Source: Promerops cafer
Lineage: Eukaryota; Chordata; Aves; Passeriformes; Nectariniidae
NCBI GenBank assembly: GCA_013398275.1
Contig: VZSE01006029.1
Coordinates: 917,690 to 981,689 of the forward strand
Length of the DNA stretch: 64,000 bases
Reading direction: 5' to 3'
Shown here: one piece after another, positions 25,401 through 37,640 of the stretch
Position numbering within the stretch: the first letter of the stretch is position 1
Layout: every line of letters starts with the position of its first letter
Position numbers and translations under genes: made by a program
Notes under the pieces: generated by a model
Database searches by the model: none
The model's input: the letters and a program-made list of their open reading frames with translations, nothing else
Told to the model about the DNA's origin: nothing

Positions 25401-28400
25401 ATAGCACATACCACAGACATGCCTGATCATCCTAGCAAAATATGAAGCTATCCACACCAGCTGGAAGCTGAAGAAAACGGCACCTGCCTGCACACAGTAA
25501 TTCTGTGTAAATCTATAGACAAAATGAAAAGCCTTGCCTGTGCTCAGACGTGGGAAAATTTACTGTGAAGTGAAGCTCAACATGTGAAAACAAGCATTTC
25601 TGAAAAAGAGGGAGAGGTTACTGTTCCATCACTGTTTATAACCTTCTTGAAGCTGCTGATTACTATCCCTTGTGGAACCTGGTCTTCTGAGGGTCCCTAT
25701 AACATTACATATTATCCTTTCACCTAAGGATGGCTTAGGTGAACCTGGTATTTCTGCCCTGAGACATCAAAGAGTATTTATGATCCACAGCTGTGCAGAA
25801 CTGCAAGATGAGGGGTGGATACTAATATGTGCCCATCCCTGGGACTCCTCCAAGTGTATACTTGTGAGGTTTGAGTTCCTCAAACTAATCTCTGCAGAAT
25901 TGTGCTGGGTTAAAATCAGCTACACCATCATTTTTCACCTCCCTCAATTAAAACATGGTAACATCTAAATTCTTATTCATTTATATTATTCAATCATATG
26001 TTTATTCTCTAAGTGTTTACAAGAAAATATCTTCTCTTGTGCTTGAGTATTTCAGAAGCCAGGTAACTGAATAAAATGTTAACACCTAGCACTTGCTCAT
26101 TTTACACACAGAAGTATGGACAGTGCTTTCTCTATTTAGAAGAGGACCTGAATATAACACTTGCATGTGTTGCAGTGAAATATGAATGAAGCAGTGAAAT
26201 TTGCTGTGTATTATTTTTTTTCCTGCCTGATGAGTGTCTTGTCTTTATGACAGATTTTAATGTCAGTAAAAACTGCAGCTTCAAAGTCCAGTCCCAGCTT
26301 CAATGGCTTCAGGTTACGGATTTGTTTGTCAAAACAACAAAGTTCTGAATTACTCTGGCCTCAAGGCTCTGACTCCAGTGAGAAGAATTAGGAACTCCTC
26401 CATCTAATTCTACCTTCCATCTCATTTTCCATATTAAGCTGCTTCAACCCTGCATTAGTTTTGCTTATTTTGTAGTATATAATACAAGTCGAGTATATTT
26501 TGGGGGAACTGGCAACAAAACAGAAGAGAAGATTTGAGCCATGAGTTTTTGCTGTGCCATTCAGCATTGTGTTGTGACTCCAGACATGCTGACAAATGCA
26601 GCAAGCAGGTAGATGGGTTTCAGTGGTGAGCCAGGGGGCTGGAGAGGTGGCAGATACAACTTTGCATTTTAAACATAGTGCAGTGGCTGTGCCTGCAAGA
26701 GCTTCACACGCCCTCCCCTAAATAACCTGCTATTTCTTTTCATACTTTGTGGTATCAGACTCTGAGGAAACACCTGCGAAATTAAGGCAGTGTATTTTAA
26801 AAGGTGCCTTCACTGTCATGGGTTTGGAATGATGAAATAATCTGACATTTAAATGGAACTAACACTGAATGCTGATCTTGTGATATCTTGAAGGACTGTG
26901 TTTACTGGTAGATGCCCACAAAGGAGAGCTGACAGGTCACCTTAATGTGTGAACACCAGAGGGAATATTCATCAAGCAAAATGAAAGGGATCAAACATGT
27001 CTGGCAGAAGAGTCTCATGATGGCTTGACACCTTGGACATTTTCATGAGAATCTGCTCACCTTCTGCTTTACTTTCCATTAAATCAGAGTGTACATTGAA
27101 AACTCTGCCTTGCCATCTTTGCAACCGCTCTCCCTTGTCTCAGAGGTCTCCTGTGAGGCCATGTTCTGGGAAACTTCTCAGGCTACCTTCCTCTCTAAGA
27201 CTGCCTTCTAACTTCTTCCCTTACGCTCCCTCCTTCGTGCTTCAAAGAGCATATGGCCCTGGCAACATTTAAAGGTGGGCCTGCACAAATGATCAATGAC
27301 CCAGGTGCCCTTGGGTCTGGCACATGAATGTTACCTCCTCTTTTTGTTGGCAGGGAAAGCAGGAAACACAAGAGCGGGAAATTTCCCAAGTCACACAACT
27401 AGATCTGAACATTGCTTCCTTCTCTTCCATCCTTTGACCTTACTTGCTTGTGTTAATGACTGCTGACACCAGTGGGATCTCTGATTGTCTTTTATTTGCA
27501 TCTGAGTAATTAACAACAGGACAAATACTCAGGAGCTCAACTTTCTCGCTCAAACTCAATTTTTGAAAAAACGTTCATAAAAGAATAGGAAGGTCCTTGC
27601 TGAGCCAAATCCAGCAAATCCAACACCCTATCTCTGGCAGTGGCTAAAGGAAGTAGTAAAAAACCAGGATAAAATTTGGTATATTCACAGTGTACTCTCA
27701 GTGTTCAGTTAAGGGCTTCTTGTGTTTGCTTTTTTCCTGAGAGATCTTTTTCTGTCTCAAATGACATCTCTTCTCTAAACTAACTCTCCAATCCATGGAT
27801 GAAAAAAAAAATAATGAACTAAAGTGGTGGAAATTTTGAAGATGTTTTATACCTTAGGAGTCCAGAGAGCCTGCCTGGGAATAAATTGCAAGGTTTAGCT
27901 TTCTCTATCAAAATATTTCTTAGTAAAACAGAAGGGACCCAATCATCTGCAATGCTGTCCTGGGTTTGTTAGGAAAAAGGGAAGGGGATACCATCACAAT
28001 TTCCTTTTCTCTGGTTTTGCCTGTTCAACATATTTTAGTATTGCCACAGTCAATAGCTAATCACTTGCTCCTCTGAAATACTCTTTTGGGACTCTATGGA
28101 CCTTGTAGAAGGATTTTTCACTGGAAAAAATAACAAAAAGCATTTCTGTGGGAGTGGCCAAGCCTATTAGTGTCCTGAGAGCATGAATCAGGATCCCAAA
28201 CTTTGTAATACAAAGTTCTTTCACTTCCTCCTTCTTCATATCCCAAGTCAGGTACCATCCTATGAGTAACACCATGTGTGCTCCTGGAATTTTTCAGTGC
28301 TGGCCAGAAAATTATACATGCACTCCTCAGACACTAGTGAATCCTGAAAGAGCTCTGCACTCCCATTCAGTGCTTAAACAACAAGGTATAAAAACTACTT

Positions 28401-31400
28401 TAAAAAAAAAATCAGGATCTTTATGATCACACTGGTTATATTGCATATATAGTAGATAATTTTGCAAGTCATCCTTGGAGCTGAGAGATGCTCAGCAGAT
28501 TTCACAGTCTGACAATGACCTCAGGACCCAACGGTAGCAGATCTTGGACTACCTGAGAACCTGACCTGGCTCAGCACTCTGGTGTTGCACACTTACAAGT
28601 ACAAACTGTGATTTTTCAAAACACTTGCTTGTTTTTCATTAGGTTGACATTTCCTTTTTAGATTCACTTCCAAGCCAGAGGCATGTGGGCTTTCTAAGGT
28701 GAGAAAGGGTTGAATAAAAGCTGATGATTGATTGTAAGAAAACAATTTGCAAGGAAAGGGAAAACAACAGCATGTCACTTCACCTAGAAGCACTTGCCAT
28801 TTGGAAGCTCAGTACCTGCCATTCTGTGACATTCTGCAGCAGTACTTCTGGACCTCCTGATATTGGCAAGCATTTAGTAGAACTCAGTGTAAAGTAAAAG
28901 GGTCGAAAAGCTATCTCAGTTTACCAAAATATGACATATTTAAGAATTCCTTACAATTTATTATATGTCTAGAATGCTAGAGGGAAATGCTGACTCTGAA
29001 GAGATCATGAGGACTACGGTAACTTCTAGAAGTTCCCTTATTCCAGTGCTCTTTATTTTTGTAGCTGTCTTTATTCCTGGGAATGCAGTAAAGTGTATTT
29101 TATAAAAATTCCACTAAAACCACTGTTGCATTTACAGCTACTCAACACACTTTCTGTACAGTACCAAAACAGGTGAAAATAGAAACAAGCAGTCGTTAAA
29201 AAAAAAATCTATTCTTGTAAAACAGAATGTATCATTCACAAAACCCTTTGGGTTTAGATAAAAATCAACAACCCACAACACCCATAAAGTTTAATTCAGC
29301 CTCTTAGTGGAAGCAATTCACTGAAACCTTCCAGAATGCTGGAGGGTTGCAATGCTTGGTTGAGAGAAGTAACGTGGTACAGTGTCCCCTGCTTACATAG
29401 GGCATATGCACAACCTTCCCTTAGAATCCAGACATGAATATTCTCACCATAGGCCAACCCTCTGCCTCAGGATTTCTCTCTGTTTCCTGATCCACAGGGA
29501 GCACTTAAATACTCCTCTCCCTTGGCCCTGGCAATACCATTTATGCTGCAAAGTAAACAATCTCCAGACTGGGAAACCACAGGAAGCCCATTATAACACT
29601 TAAGCATTCTTACGTGGCCATTTAACCCTTTAGACAGGCAAACAAGAAATTAGTTTGCTGACAACATGATGAAATTGAAACTCTGCTTCCTTCGGTGAAG
29701 GACATCTACTCTTCCACCCAGTGCTATCTAGTTTTTCACACTGCAAGGTGATACAATTTGGGACCATTTGTTTCAGGTAGTAACAGCTGGACCACAACAA
29801 CAAAAAAGCATTTCTTTGGGAGGATAATTTCTAGCAACACTGAACATTTGCTGTCTGAGTCAAAAGTTGTTCAGGAAAGCTACACAGCTACACCGACATG
29901 AGAACATATTTTAAATAAAGTGTATGCACACAGCTCGAGGGGGCTTTCTTAGCTTGGGTGGTTGTCACCAGAGAAACTATCCAATTTTCACACTAGCACT
30001 AGTGAGAGGGGTGATAGAGCATCTGTCTGCTTCAACTGTAGAGACATGACCCATGTGGTCAAAATTTGTTAAGAAAGTGGTTTATTTACTGAAGAAACAA
30101 AAGACTGACTGAAATTACTTGTATTTATCTGATGAAGCATCTTGCCAAAAAAAGGATGAGGGAAAAATCAAGCAAATGCACAAACTGAATTATTTCCAAG
30201 TTTTGTTTTGATGTGTAGCTTCAGTGTGATATGAAAAGGGAGAAAGAAACACTCAAAAATGACATGAAGCCTTTTGCAAGTCAATGAATGAACTGGATGT
30301 TTTCTGTTTTGTTTTGACCCACAACAATTGCTTTTCCAACTGTAATACTGGGACAACGACTTAGAAAATCAATTTGTTCATCTCTAGCCATTAAGTGTGT
30401 AATGAAGTGTGGTTTGTGGCCACAATGAATAAACAACTTATTCAATGTCATTAACATTTTTGGCCTGTGAACTCATGAAAGCCCGATAATACTCCTTGTT
30501 GTGCAGCTCATGTGAGCTGTCTTCAGTATGAATCACTGTCAAAATTCAAGATAATATTTTACTTTTATTGAACATTTAAAGTACTTCTTTATGGCAGAAT
30601 CTGAACAAAACAATCTGGGCAAGGTGGTCTAATGATATACATCTTTTTGGCTAGTGGAATATTTGTGGGATTGTGCTGAACTGTCCATTAAACTAATGAG
30701 AAAAAAAACAGTTATAACCAGGTGTAGCAGGAAAAAATATCTGCATCATCCTGCCATGTGGTTTTGCTGCATTATGTAGATGTCTCCCTTATTAAGCTGT
30801 TGCAGGTATCCCATTGTCACCCTGAGGATGAATTTTAATTAGGCACTGTATAGAATAATTTAATTATTAAACTTATGGCACATATTTTACATGGAAAAGG
30901 TGATATGTACAGCATGAAATTATAATTTAATTTCCAGATCACCTTCTCTGTAATAGCACAGAGGGACTTACATTGGACCCACAATCCATCTAGTCTGGTA
31001 TTCTGTGATAAGCTTTCTCAGTTACTGATTTCAGTAATGATATTGAAAATACAGCTATTATTCACAACTCTGTAGCTGATATATATTCAAATTCAGTCCA
31101 GAAACCAGAAACCCTCAGCACAATTCAGGCTTATGACTTGAATACATGTTAGAGGGTAAGTGCTGTTCCTGCTGTTTAACACAGAGGAGCTGTAGGCTGT
31201 GAAGTTCTAGTGCTAAGCAGACATGCCTAACTGAAACCTTGGAAACGGAAGCAATCCTATTCCTCCTTTTGTTTTCAGGGTTATACAATACAGCATTAAA
31301 CAAGACCTGGCCCGTACAAAGTGAGCGCGAATAGAAATTCAACAGGAAAACTTCTCTAAAACCAATCTGTAAACAGGTGAAAACTCAGCCAGGGTACAAC

Positions 31401-34400
31401 AGAGGGGGCAGAACCAGGGTCAGGTGTTAGTGGTCGACCCAAGTCTTTTGGCTGAGGGTTGAAATAAACACTCCTTTCAAGTACCCCCTCTCATGAAAAA
31501 GCTGAAGTCCTTCAAGCCTATTTGTAAATACTGGGAACTGGTTTTGCCTGGCCAGGAAGTGGAGGCAGATCCTCCTATCTAAATAAAAAAAACCCAAAAA
31601 ACCTATATGTCATACATCCAGGCAGAAAGAGACCACAGTGAAATCTGGGAAGACTGTACGTCTGGGATCAATGAAACCCTGGAATGCTGAGTTTATTTTA
31701 AGACATTAGCTCCTACTGGAGAACCCATTCTCTTGTGGGTTCCAATTTATTGGAAGAAAAATGTGTACTGTGTGTCATGTAGCATCTATAGAGATCCCAG
31801 AAGACTACAAGACCCAACCTTGTATTTGTTCTATGGCTGAAAGCATGGACTTTATGTGACCAAATGACACATCTGTTTCTCATTCAGAAATGTATTAAAG
31901 GCAACTTCATTTTGCTCATGTGACAGGGACATATTGAGTCACACAAGAGGAGAGGGAGATATCAGGACCCAGGGTTATATTTTTGTTCCTGTTTCCCTCA
32001 TTTGTCTCAGAGTGCTATAGCATGGGTTGGTCTAAAGTTGGAGTTGTTCCTGATTGGATGCTTTTGTTTTATTATCCAGTAGTCCTAACACAGTTTTACT
32101 TGCTATCTGGACAAACTAACCTTGGAATGTACTGATATTCTTAAATTGGTCTAAATTTTTAAATGCTGAAAGTTTCTAGGTTGAACTGACTTGAGCAATC
32201 TCATAATCCCACTGGCAAATGACCTTGATTGGAAATAAATTCAAATCTGCTCTTAAAAATCCATCATTCTCTGTTGATACCAGAAATCACCTGCCCAGAC
32301 ATGAACAGGTAAGGGATAAAGTTTTGCTTTAGTAACAATATTAATACATGGCTTTGAATTAATGGGACTGGTTATTATCGCTTGAAAATTGTACCATCCC
32401 CTGTTGAGTTCAATTTCTGATATAATGAATACATATCTAAGCATCTTCATTTTCTTTCTTGTCACAGCTGTTTTGCTTGAAACTATTTTGCCTGGGACAT
32501 TTAATACATTCAAAATAATTTTACAGTCTCCATTTCACTTAAGACACAAAGATCTAAAAATCCTGAGTAAAAATACAACAGAGGTACTGCCTAAGTACAT
32601 TATTTGAAGATATGTAGTTTATAAATCAGCATGCTCAAGGACAACTCAATGACAAAGATTTTCTTCAAACCTCTCTAGGAAAGGGATGACACATGCCCAG
32701 GATGGTAACATGCACTTGATATTAAGAAAAATAATTTGGCTTGTAAAAGGGAAGGAAATGAGTCAACAAGACAAGTCTAAGAGTAGCAAAGTCATCCCTA
32801 CACCTCATCACAGAGTGCATCCCTTGACTACATGGCCTAATTTAGTCATTCCGCTTGACACTGTGTGGATGTGCCACACCACACCTGAAGCAGCACAACT
32901 TCCTTCACATCAATCTCATTTAGCTCACAACTAGGTTTTAAGTTGATTATCTGAGACATCTTTTGCCCCTTCTCTTGCAGTATAGATAAACTGTACTGTG
33001 TACCTCTCCTGACTCAGTCTCCAGTTTTAAATGACTTATTTCTCTCTCCCAGAATCTGAAGTTCCTTAGGCTGTGTCCTGCACAGGCATAGGAAGACCTC
33101 CTGATGGGAGAAGTGCTGAGTGCTTTCACTCTGCATCATTATTTTCTGAATTAGTAGGCATAGTTTGCTCTGTGTCAGTTCAGTCACCTTCATGCTAGAA
33201 TAATGGGGATTTTAATTACATGATGTTAAAACTCTCTCTGATGTAGCCATGTATTGGAAGGCTCATCATCAATTCAGCAGTCGATTGAGGAAACCTTGGA
33301 TAATGAGAGTTTATTAACCCAGGTTAATGAGCCTCAGGCAAAAATGAGGGATTTTGCCCAGCTGAAGAGGAGCACTGAACACAAACAAGGCTACATGAGC
33401 AGAACTCAGCCCGCTTGAGATCTGCCCAGGAAATGACAGACCATTTGGCAGAAATACCAGTGACTGGATGCTGAAAGCAGAACATCTGTGTTCTCGGGAG
33501 CTACATTTCTTAATCATGTCCTCCAGACCTCTGAGGAGAGGCAGTTATTTCAGCAAGTGCACTGGCAAACAGGGAGGGGAATGGCTCAGAGCAGCAGCAA
33601 GCAGGATGAGTGTCTCTCAAGAAGTCCCTTAGACTCTTCTCTCAGAGTGTCCCTGTGGGGGCTCCTTCTGTTGTCCACCCTGGAACTGATAAGATCTGTG
33701 CTCCCAGGAATACCTGCTTAGTCCTTGGATGTCGTATCCTGTCCTAGGTGCAGAGAGGTGCTAAAAATTTGTGATACTAAACATAAGCAACAAGCTACCT
33801 TCCTTCCTTGGGAGACAGTCTTCTGATAAAACAATGCGCCCCTCCCATAAATACACACAGGTACAAGTTCCTGTGGAATGACTTACCAGGGATAGGGAAA
33901 AGGGAGAAATGCCATGACATCTGGAACAACTGTCATCTGTACAACTTTAGCCTCTCATGCACATCTCCTGTTCTGCTGTTCCACCCTGACCACGCATCAA
34001 TAGGTAAGGAGGTGAGAAACAAAGCATCATTGCAACAGGAAGAGCATTTATTTAATTACAGCTACTCACTCTCAGTTCATAAAAAGTATGGATTTTTTAA
34101 TTTGTTTTGTTTTTTCTGCACTTTTTTGAATAGTTGTATATGCTGCTGAAATAACAATAATATTTTTTCAGAAGTTGTTTACTTATTTGCAAGTTGTAGT
34201 ACATGTCAGTCATAGATAGAAAGAAAGACAAACATTAGCCAACTGAGGAAAAATGCATGAACTTCACTGATGTGAAATACTACTCTTTCATGTAATAAAT
34301 GCATTAATCATTGAAATTATAAATGAGTATCTGCAGTTCAAAAAGATGGCAGCAATAGACTCCCGGATCCACATTTTTCTGTCATGAAGTCTGAGAAGGG

Positions 34401-35866
34401 CAAATAATTCAAACTTACTTACGAGGCTGAAATCTTTGGTTCTGAAGTCAGCAAAAGATTTGCCCTTGTTGTCAGTTCTGGGAATTTGTGTACGTGCTAC
34501 ATTTACTTGTCAGCTCTTGCTGTTGGCAAAATTCAAGTGGATACAAATTCTTTAAGCTAGTGGATTGAAGACAAAATGGCCCCAGAGAAAATGACTCTTG
34601 GTTTTATGAACTTAAGAAAAGGAAGTTTCTCTTTCATATTTTTGCATCTATTGCAAAATATAACTCATGAATCAAAGTATCTTACCACCTTCCCTGTAGG
34701 GTATCTTATCAATATTCAAAGAAGGAAAAAGGACTGCCTAAAATATCACACCCTATGAAACACCTGCAACTTCAGAAATTAAAATAGATGGTAAATGGCT
34801 GAATGAATTGTATATGGCCTAAAGAAAATTAGGTGCATGTTATTCTTATTATTCTTAGTCTCAATATATGTAAAATTGTAAAACTGTGATTCAATGAAAA
34901 TAATGGCAGCTATGCCAAAAATGTGTCTGAGACACATTTAAATAAGTTTATTGTAAAGTAAAAACTTCCACCGTGCTGCTTCTTCAGAAGGCAAAATCTT
35001 GCAGTTCTTATTAAAGACCTCCACTAAACAAAGCACACACATACACACGTAGAAATGGTCCACAGGTGTTTTCCAAAACTAGAAACTTACTCCTCAGGGA
35101 AAAAAAACAGTTATGCAGTTTGTCGTACAGTTGATAACAAACAGAAGCTCTGCATGGCCATGGGTAAAACCTTGCCTGAATAGGAAAGTTCTCTTTGTGC
35201 AATTTCCCCATAACATTTATGCAAATATTACTATGACAGGAATGCACCAGTGTATTCATGAGGATGTGCCACTTTGAGATGACAGCAGATCCCACAGGGC
35301 CTTTGGGCTCTTGGAGAGCATGAACTGAGGTGGCTGATCCATGTTCCTGACAGTCCTGCAGCAATTCCAGTAGCACAGAGAGAGGAGGTCTGTGAGGAGC
35401 TTACTGGAGCTGCAGCAGAACACCAGTGCTGGAAGAGACCTCCGTCGAGCCACCATCGCCTTATGTATGTGCTTCTGTACAGATATATGTTTGTATTTAT
35501 AAAAATATCTGAACAGACTGGTGTTTGTACCTCAATTATTGCTGTCTCAGGAAGGTGGCTACTGCTGAAGAGTTCCATTTCATGAGTTGTGTAGGAGTGT
35601 TTAGAAAGGCACAGGGGATTAATACTAGATTTACAGTGAAGAGCTCCTGCAGCCAGGACCATGACTGCAAAAGGTGTCTTGCTTTTCACCCCTCACACTG
35701 GTAATCCAAAAGGTAGAAAATATAATTGCTTTCTCATGCTGTAAGGCATGTCAAAAGTTTTACAAGCCCATGTGGCAACCATCTTCTCTACAGTCTGATG
35801 TATGTGTGCATATTGTAAAATAATCTTCTAGCTCTTTGTGAAAGACCCCAGCAGCAAAGTACTGCT
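22463..35866. other. 13 kb of intron sequence without a recognised gene
   Basis: AT-rich unique sequence. By eye I find no exon, RNA gene, CR1 or LTR. Notable small items: a 19-bp palindrome at 28199-28217 and an AT-rich, homeodomain-site-rich stretch at about 30780-30960. A segment near 30960-31015 (CCATCTAGTCTGGTATTCTGT) vaguely resembles an old reptile-type interspersed repeat, but not convincingly. Around 35256-35376 all three minus frames are open, with no known protein. Confidence 0.45.
28199..28217. repeat. 19-bp palindrome
   Basis: AACTTTGTA-A-TACAAAGTT: perfect 9-bp arms around a single base. Confidence 0.9.
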
Positions 35867-35895
35867 GGGAGGGAGGGAGGGAGGGAGGGAGGGGG
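35867..35895 (+). repeat. (GGGA)n tract with G-quadruplex potential
   Basis: Seven consecutive GGGA-type units ending in a longer G run give more than four GGG blocks with one-base spacers on the plus strand. It would be CCCT-rich in the CLVS1 transcript. Confidence 0.95.
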
Positions 35896-37080
35896 ATTTT
35901 AGAGGTTTGAATTGGAGGATATAAGGAGCAAAATAAATAGAGTAACACAAGGAGTATATTCTAAGTCTGGATTAAAATAGCTACAAGTCTTCAAATCTTC
36001 TGATGAACTTTAAGAAAGGTACCTGCACCGTAGTATTAACAATTCAATTTATAAAATCCAAAGGTAGATGAAGAGCTAAGGGTATTGATTAAACTATGAA
36101 CCAGTATACCATTCCTATTTTTATGACTGTAGCTACAATAAACTTATGGCAGATTAAAGTTTTAGCATGTTTGTTACCAGCACCTGGAGAAAGCTCCAGA
36201 TCAGGCGGTGAGAAAAACGAATTAAGAATACAGAACATATGCAGCCAGTCATCAGGGGTTTTGAGATTTCAAAGCAGAAATCATTCCAATCTCAGTAAGC
36301 AAAAGAGAAAATACAAAGAAATAGGAGTTCCTTAGTGTCTACATTATGTTAAGAGCCTTATGAATTTGTGGGCTTTTTAACTCTAGGAGGCTGACTGGTG
36401 GAGAGTGAGGTACTGCAGCAGAGAAGCATGCACACAGCTGTCCTCAGAACTTGTTCTGGAGCTGACACTGCTTTCAACTCCAATTAGCTCACTCAAAATC
36501 ATAGCCCTGACCTTTTTTCAAAGAACTGTTATGTATGAATACACACAAACTGTACTAGAAAAAATGATGATTCAGTGAAACACGGTCCTGTGAGCTTTTG
36601 GTACTAGAAAGACACTGCTAGGAGTGATGGAGGCCAGCTGGTGCTGAGCACTGTTGCCAGAAGAAGATCTGGGGAGTGAGAAAACCCCCCCTGACTGTTC
36701 ATAAGGATGCTAGCTACTTAAAATACTGATGGTATTTTTCTTTGGATGTAGTGTTAAAATCGTTCTGGCTTTACATGCTAATTGAGAGAGCGATAAAGGG
36801 AGGGTAACCTCCACACCCCCACTCCTGTTTTAAACAACTCTCTTTTCCATATTTAGGGCTATCAGTGAGGTCTAGATATAGACTTTGTGCAGTATTATGA
36901 AATATTAAAGCTGACTAAATGCTTAATTGCACTTGCAGACTTCTTGTAGACCACCTGACAGGCCCTAGTGGCCCCGGTGGTATGGAAAAAGGAAGGTTCC
37001 TTTGCCAAAGGATGTGATATGTGCTCCCCATTTCAAACCAGGATCACTGAAAGAACACCTGAGTGATGTGCTGTAGTTAC
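35896..37080. other. Intron sequence, nothing recognised
   Basis: Unique intron DNA; no exon or repeat identified. Confidence 0.5.
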
Positions 37081-37640
37081 CTCCACACAACCTCCTGGGC
37101 TTTGTCTATCCCTTTTGGCCTCACAACCTTGGAGACCCCTTACCCGTTCCACTGAACCACAGCCCACAGCTCTTATCACTCCAAAGATCTAGCTCCTGTT
37201 TTGTTCTGATTCCACACACCCATCTTGGATCAGAATTTCACAAAACTTCTCGGTGCATACCAGACCACCCATCCTCTTTGACCCAAAAACCTACCTGGAG
37301 CACCACGTAACTCTGAGCCTCCTCAGTTCTTCCAACCTTCTGCTCCAAACCTTCTGCCTAAACCCCCCAACTGCCCTGCTCTTCCATCCCAGACTCTCCA
37401 CTGCCATACCTCACTGCTCCATGGTCAGGAACCCCAAATGCTGATCTCCTGGCAGTGATGCCTGCTCAGCTCTCCATCTTTGGACCCCTCACCTCTGCTT
37501 GAACCATCTGCCAGCATCTACACCCACTACAATGAACTTCCATGGGATTTTAAACCCACTTTCCTCCACTACAGGACCTCTTCCCTTACTGCTACCCCAG
37601 AGGGAATGACCCAACTCCTGCATCTCACAGAGAGAGCCTA
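37081..37640. other. C-rich, strand-skewed intron segment
   Basis: The plus strand has a strong excess of C over G; by hand, 28 C against 5 G in 37321-37380. Short CTCC, CCAACC and CTTCTGC motifs recur irregularly. No tandem unit of fixed length and no protein domain is evident. On the CLVS1 strand the segment is G-rich. Confidence 0.6.

Noticed and set aside
30960..31015. Resemblance to a reptile-type interspersed repeat (CCATCTAGTCTGGTATTCTGT)
   Set aside because: Only about 20 bases look similar and the flanks do not continue the match.
35231..35689. 152-codon minus-strand open frame, with all three minus frames open near 35.3 kb
   Set aside because: No similarity to a known family by eye and no matching splice signals in phase with CLVS1 exons.
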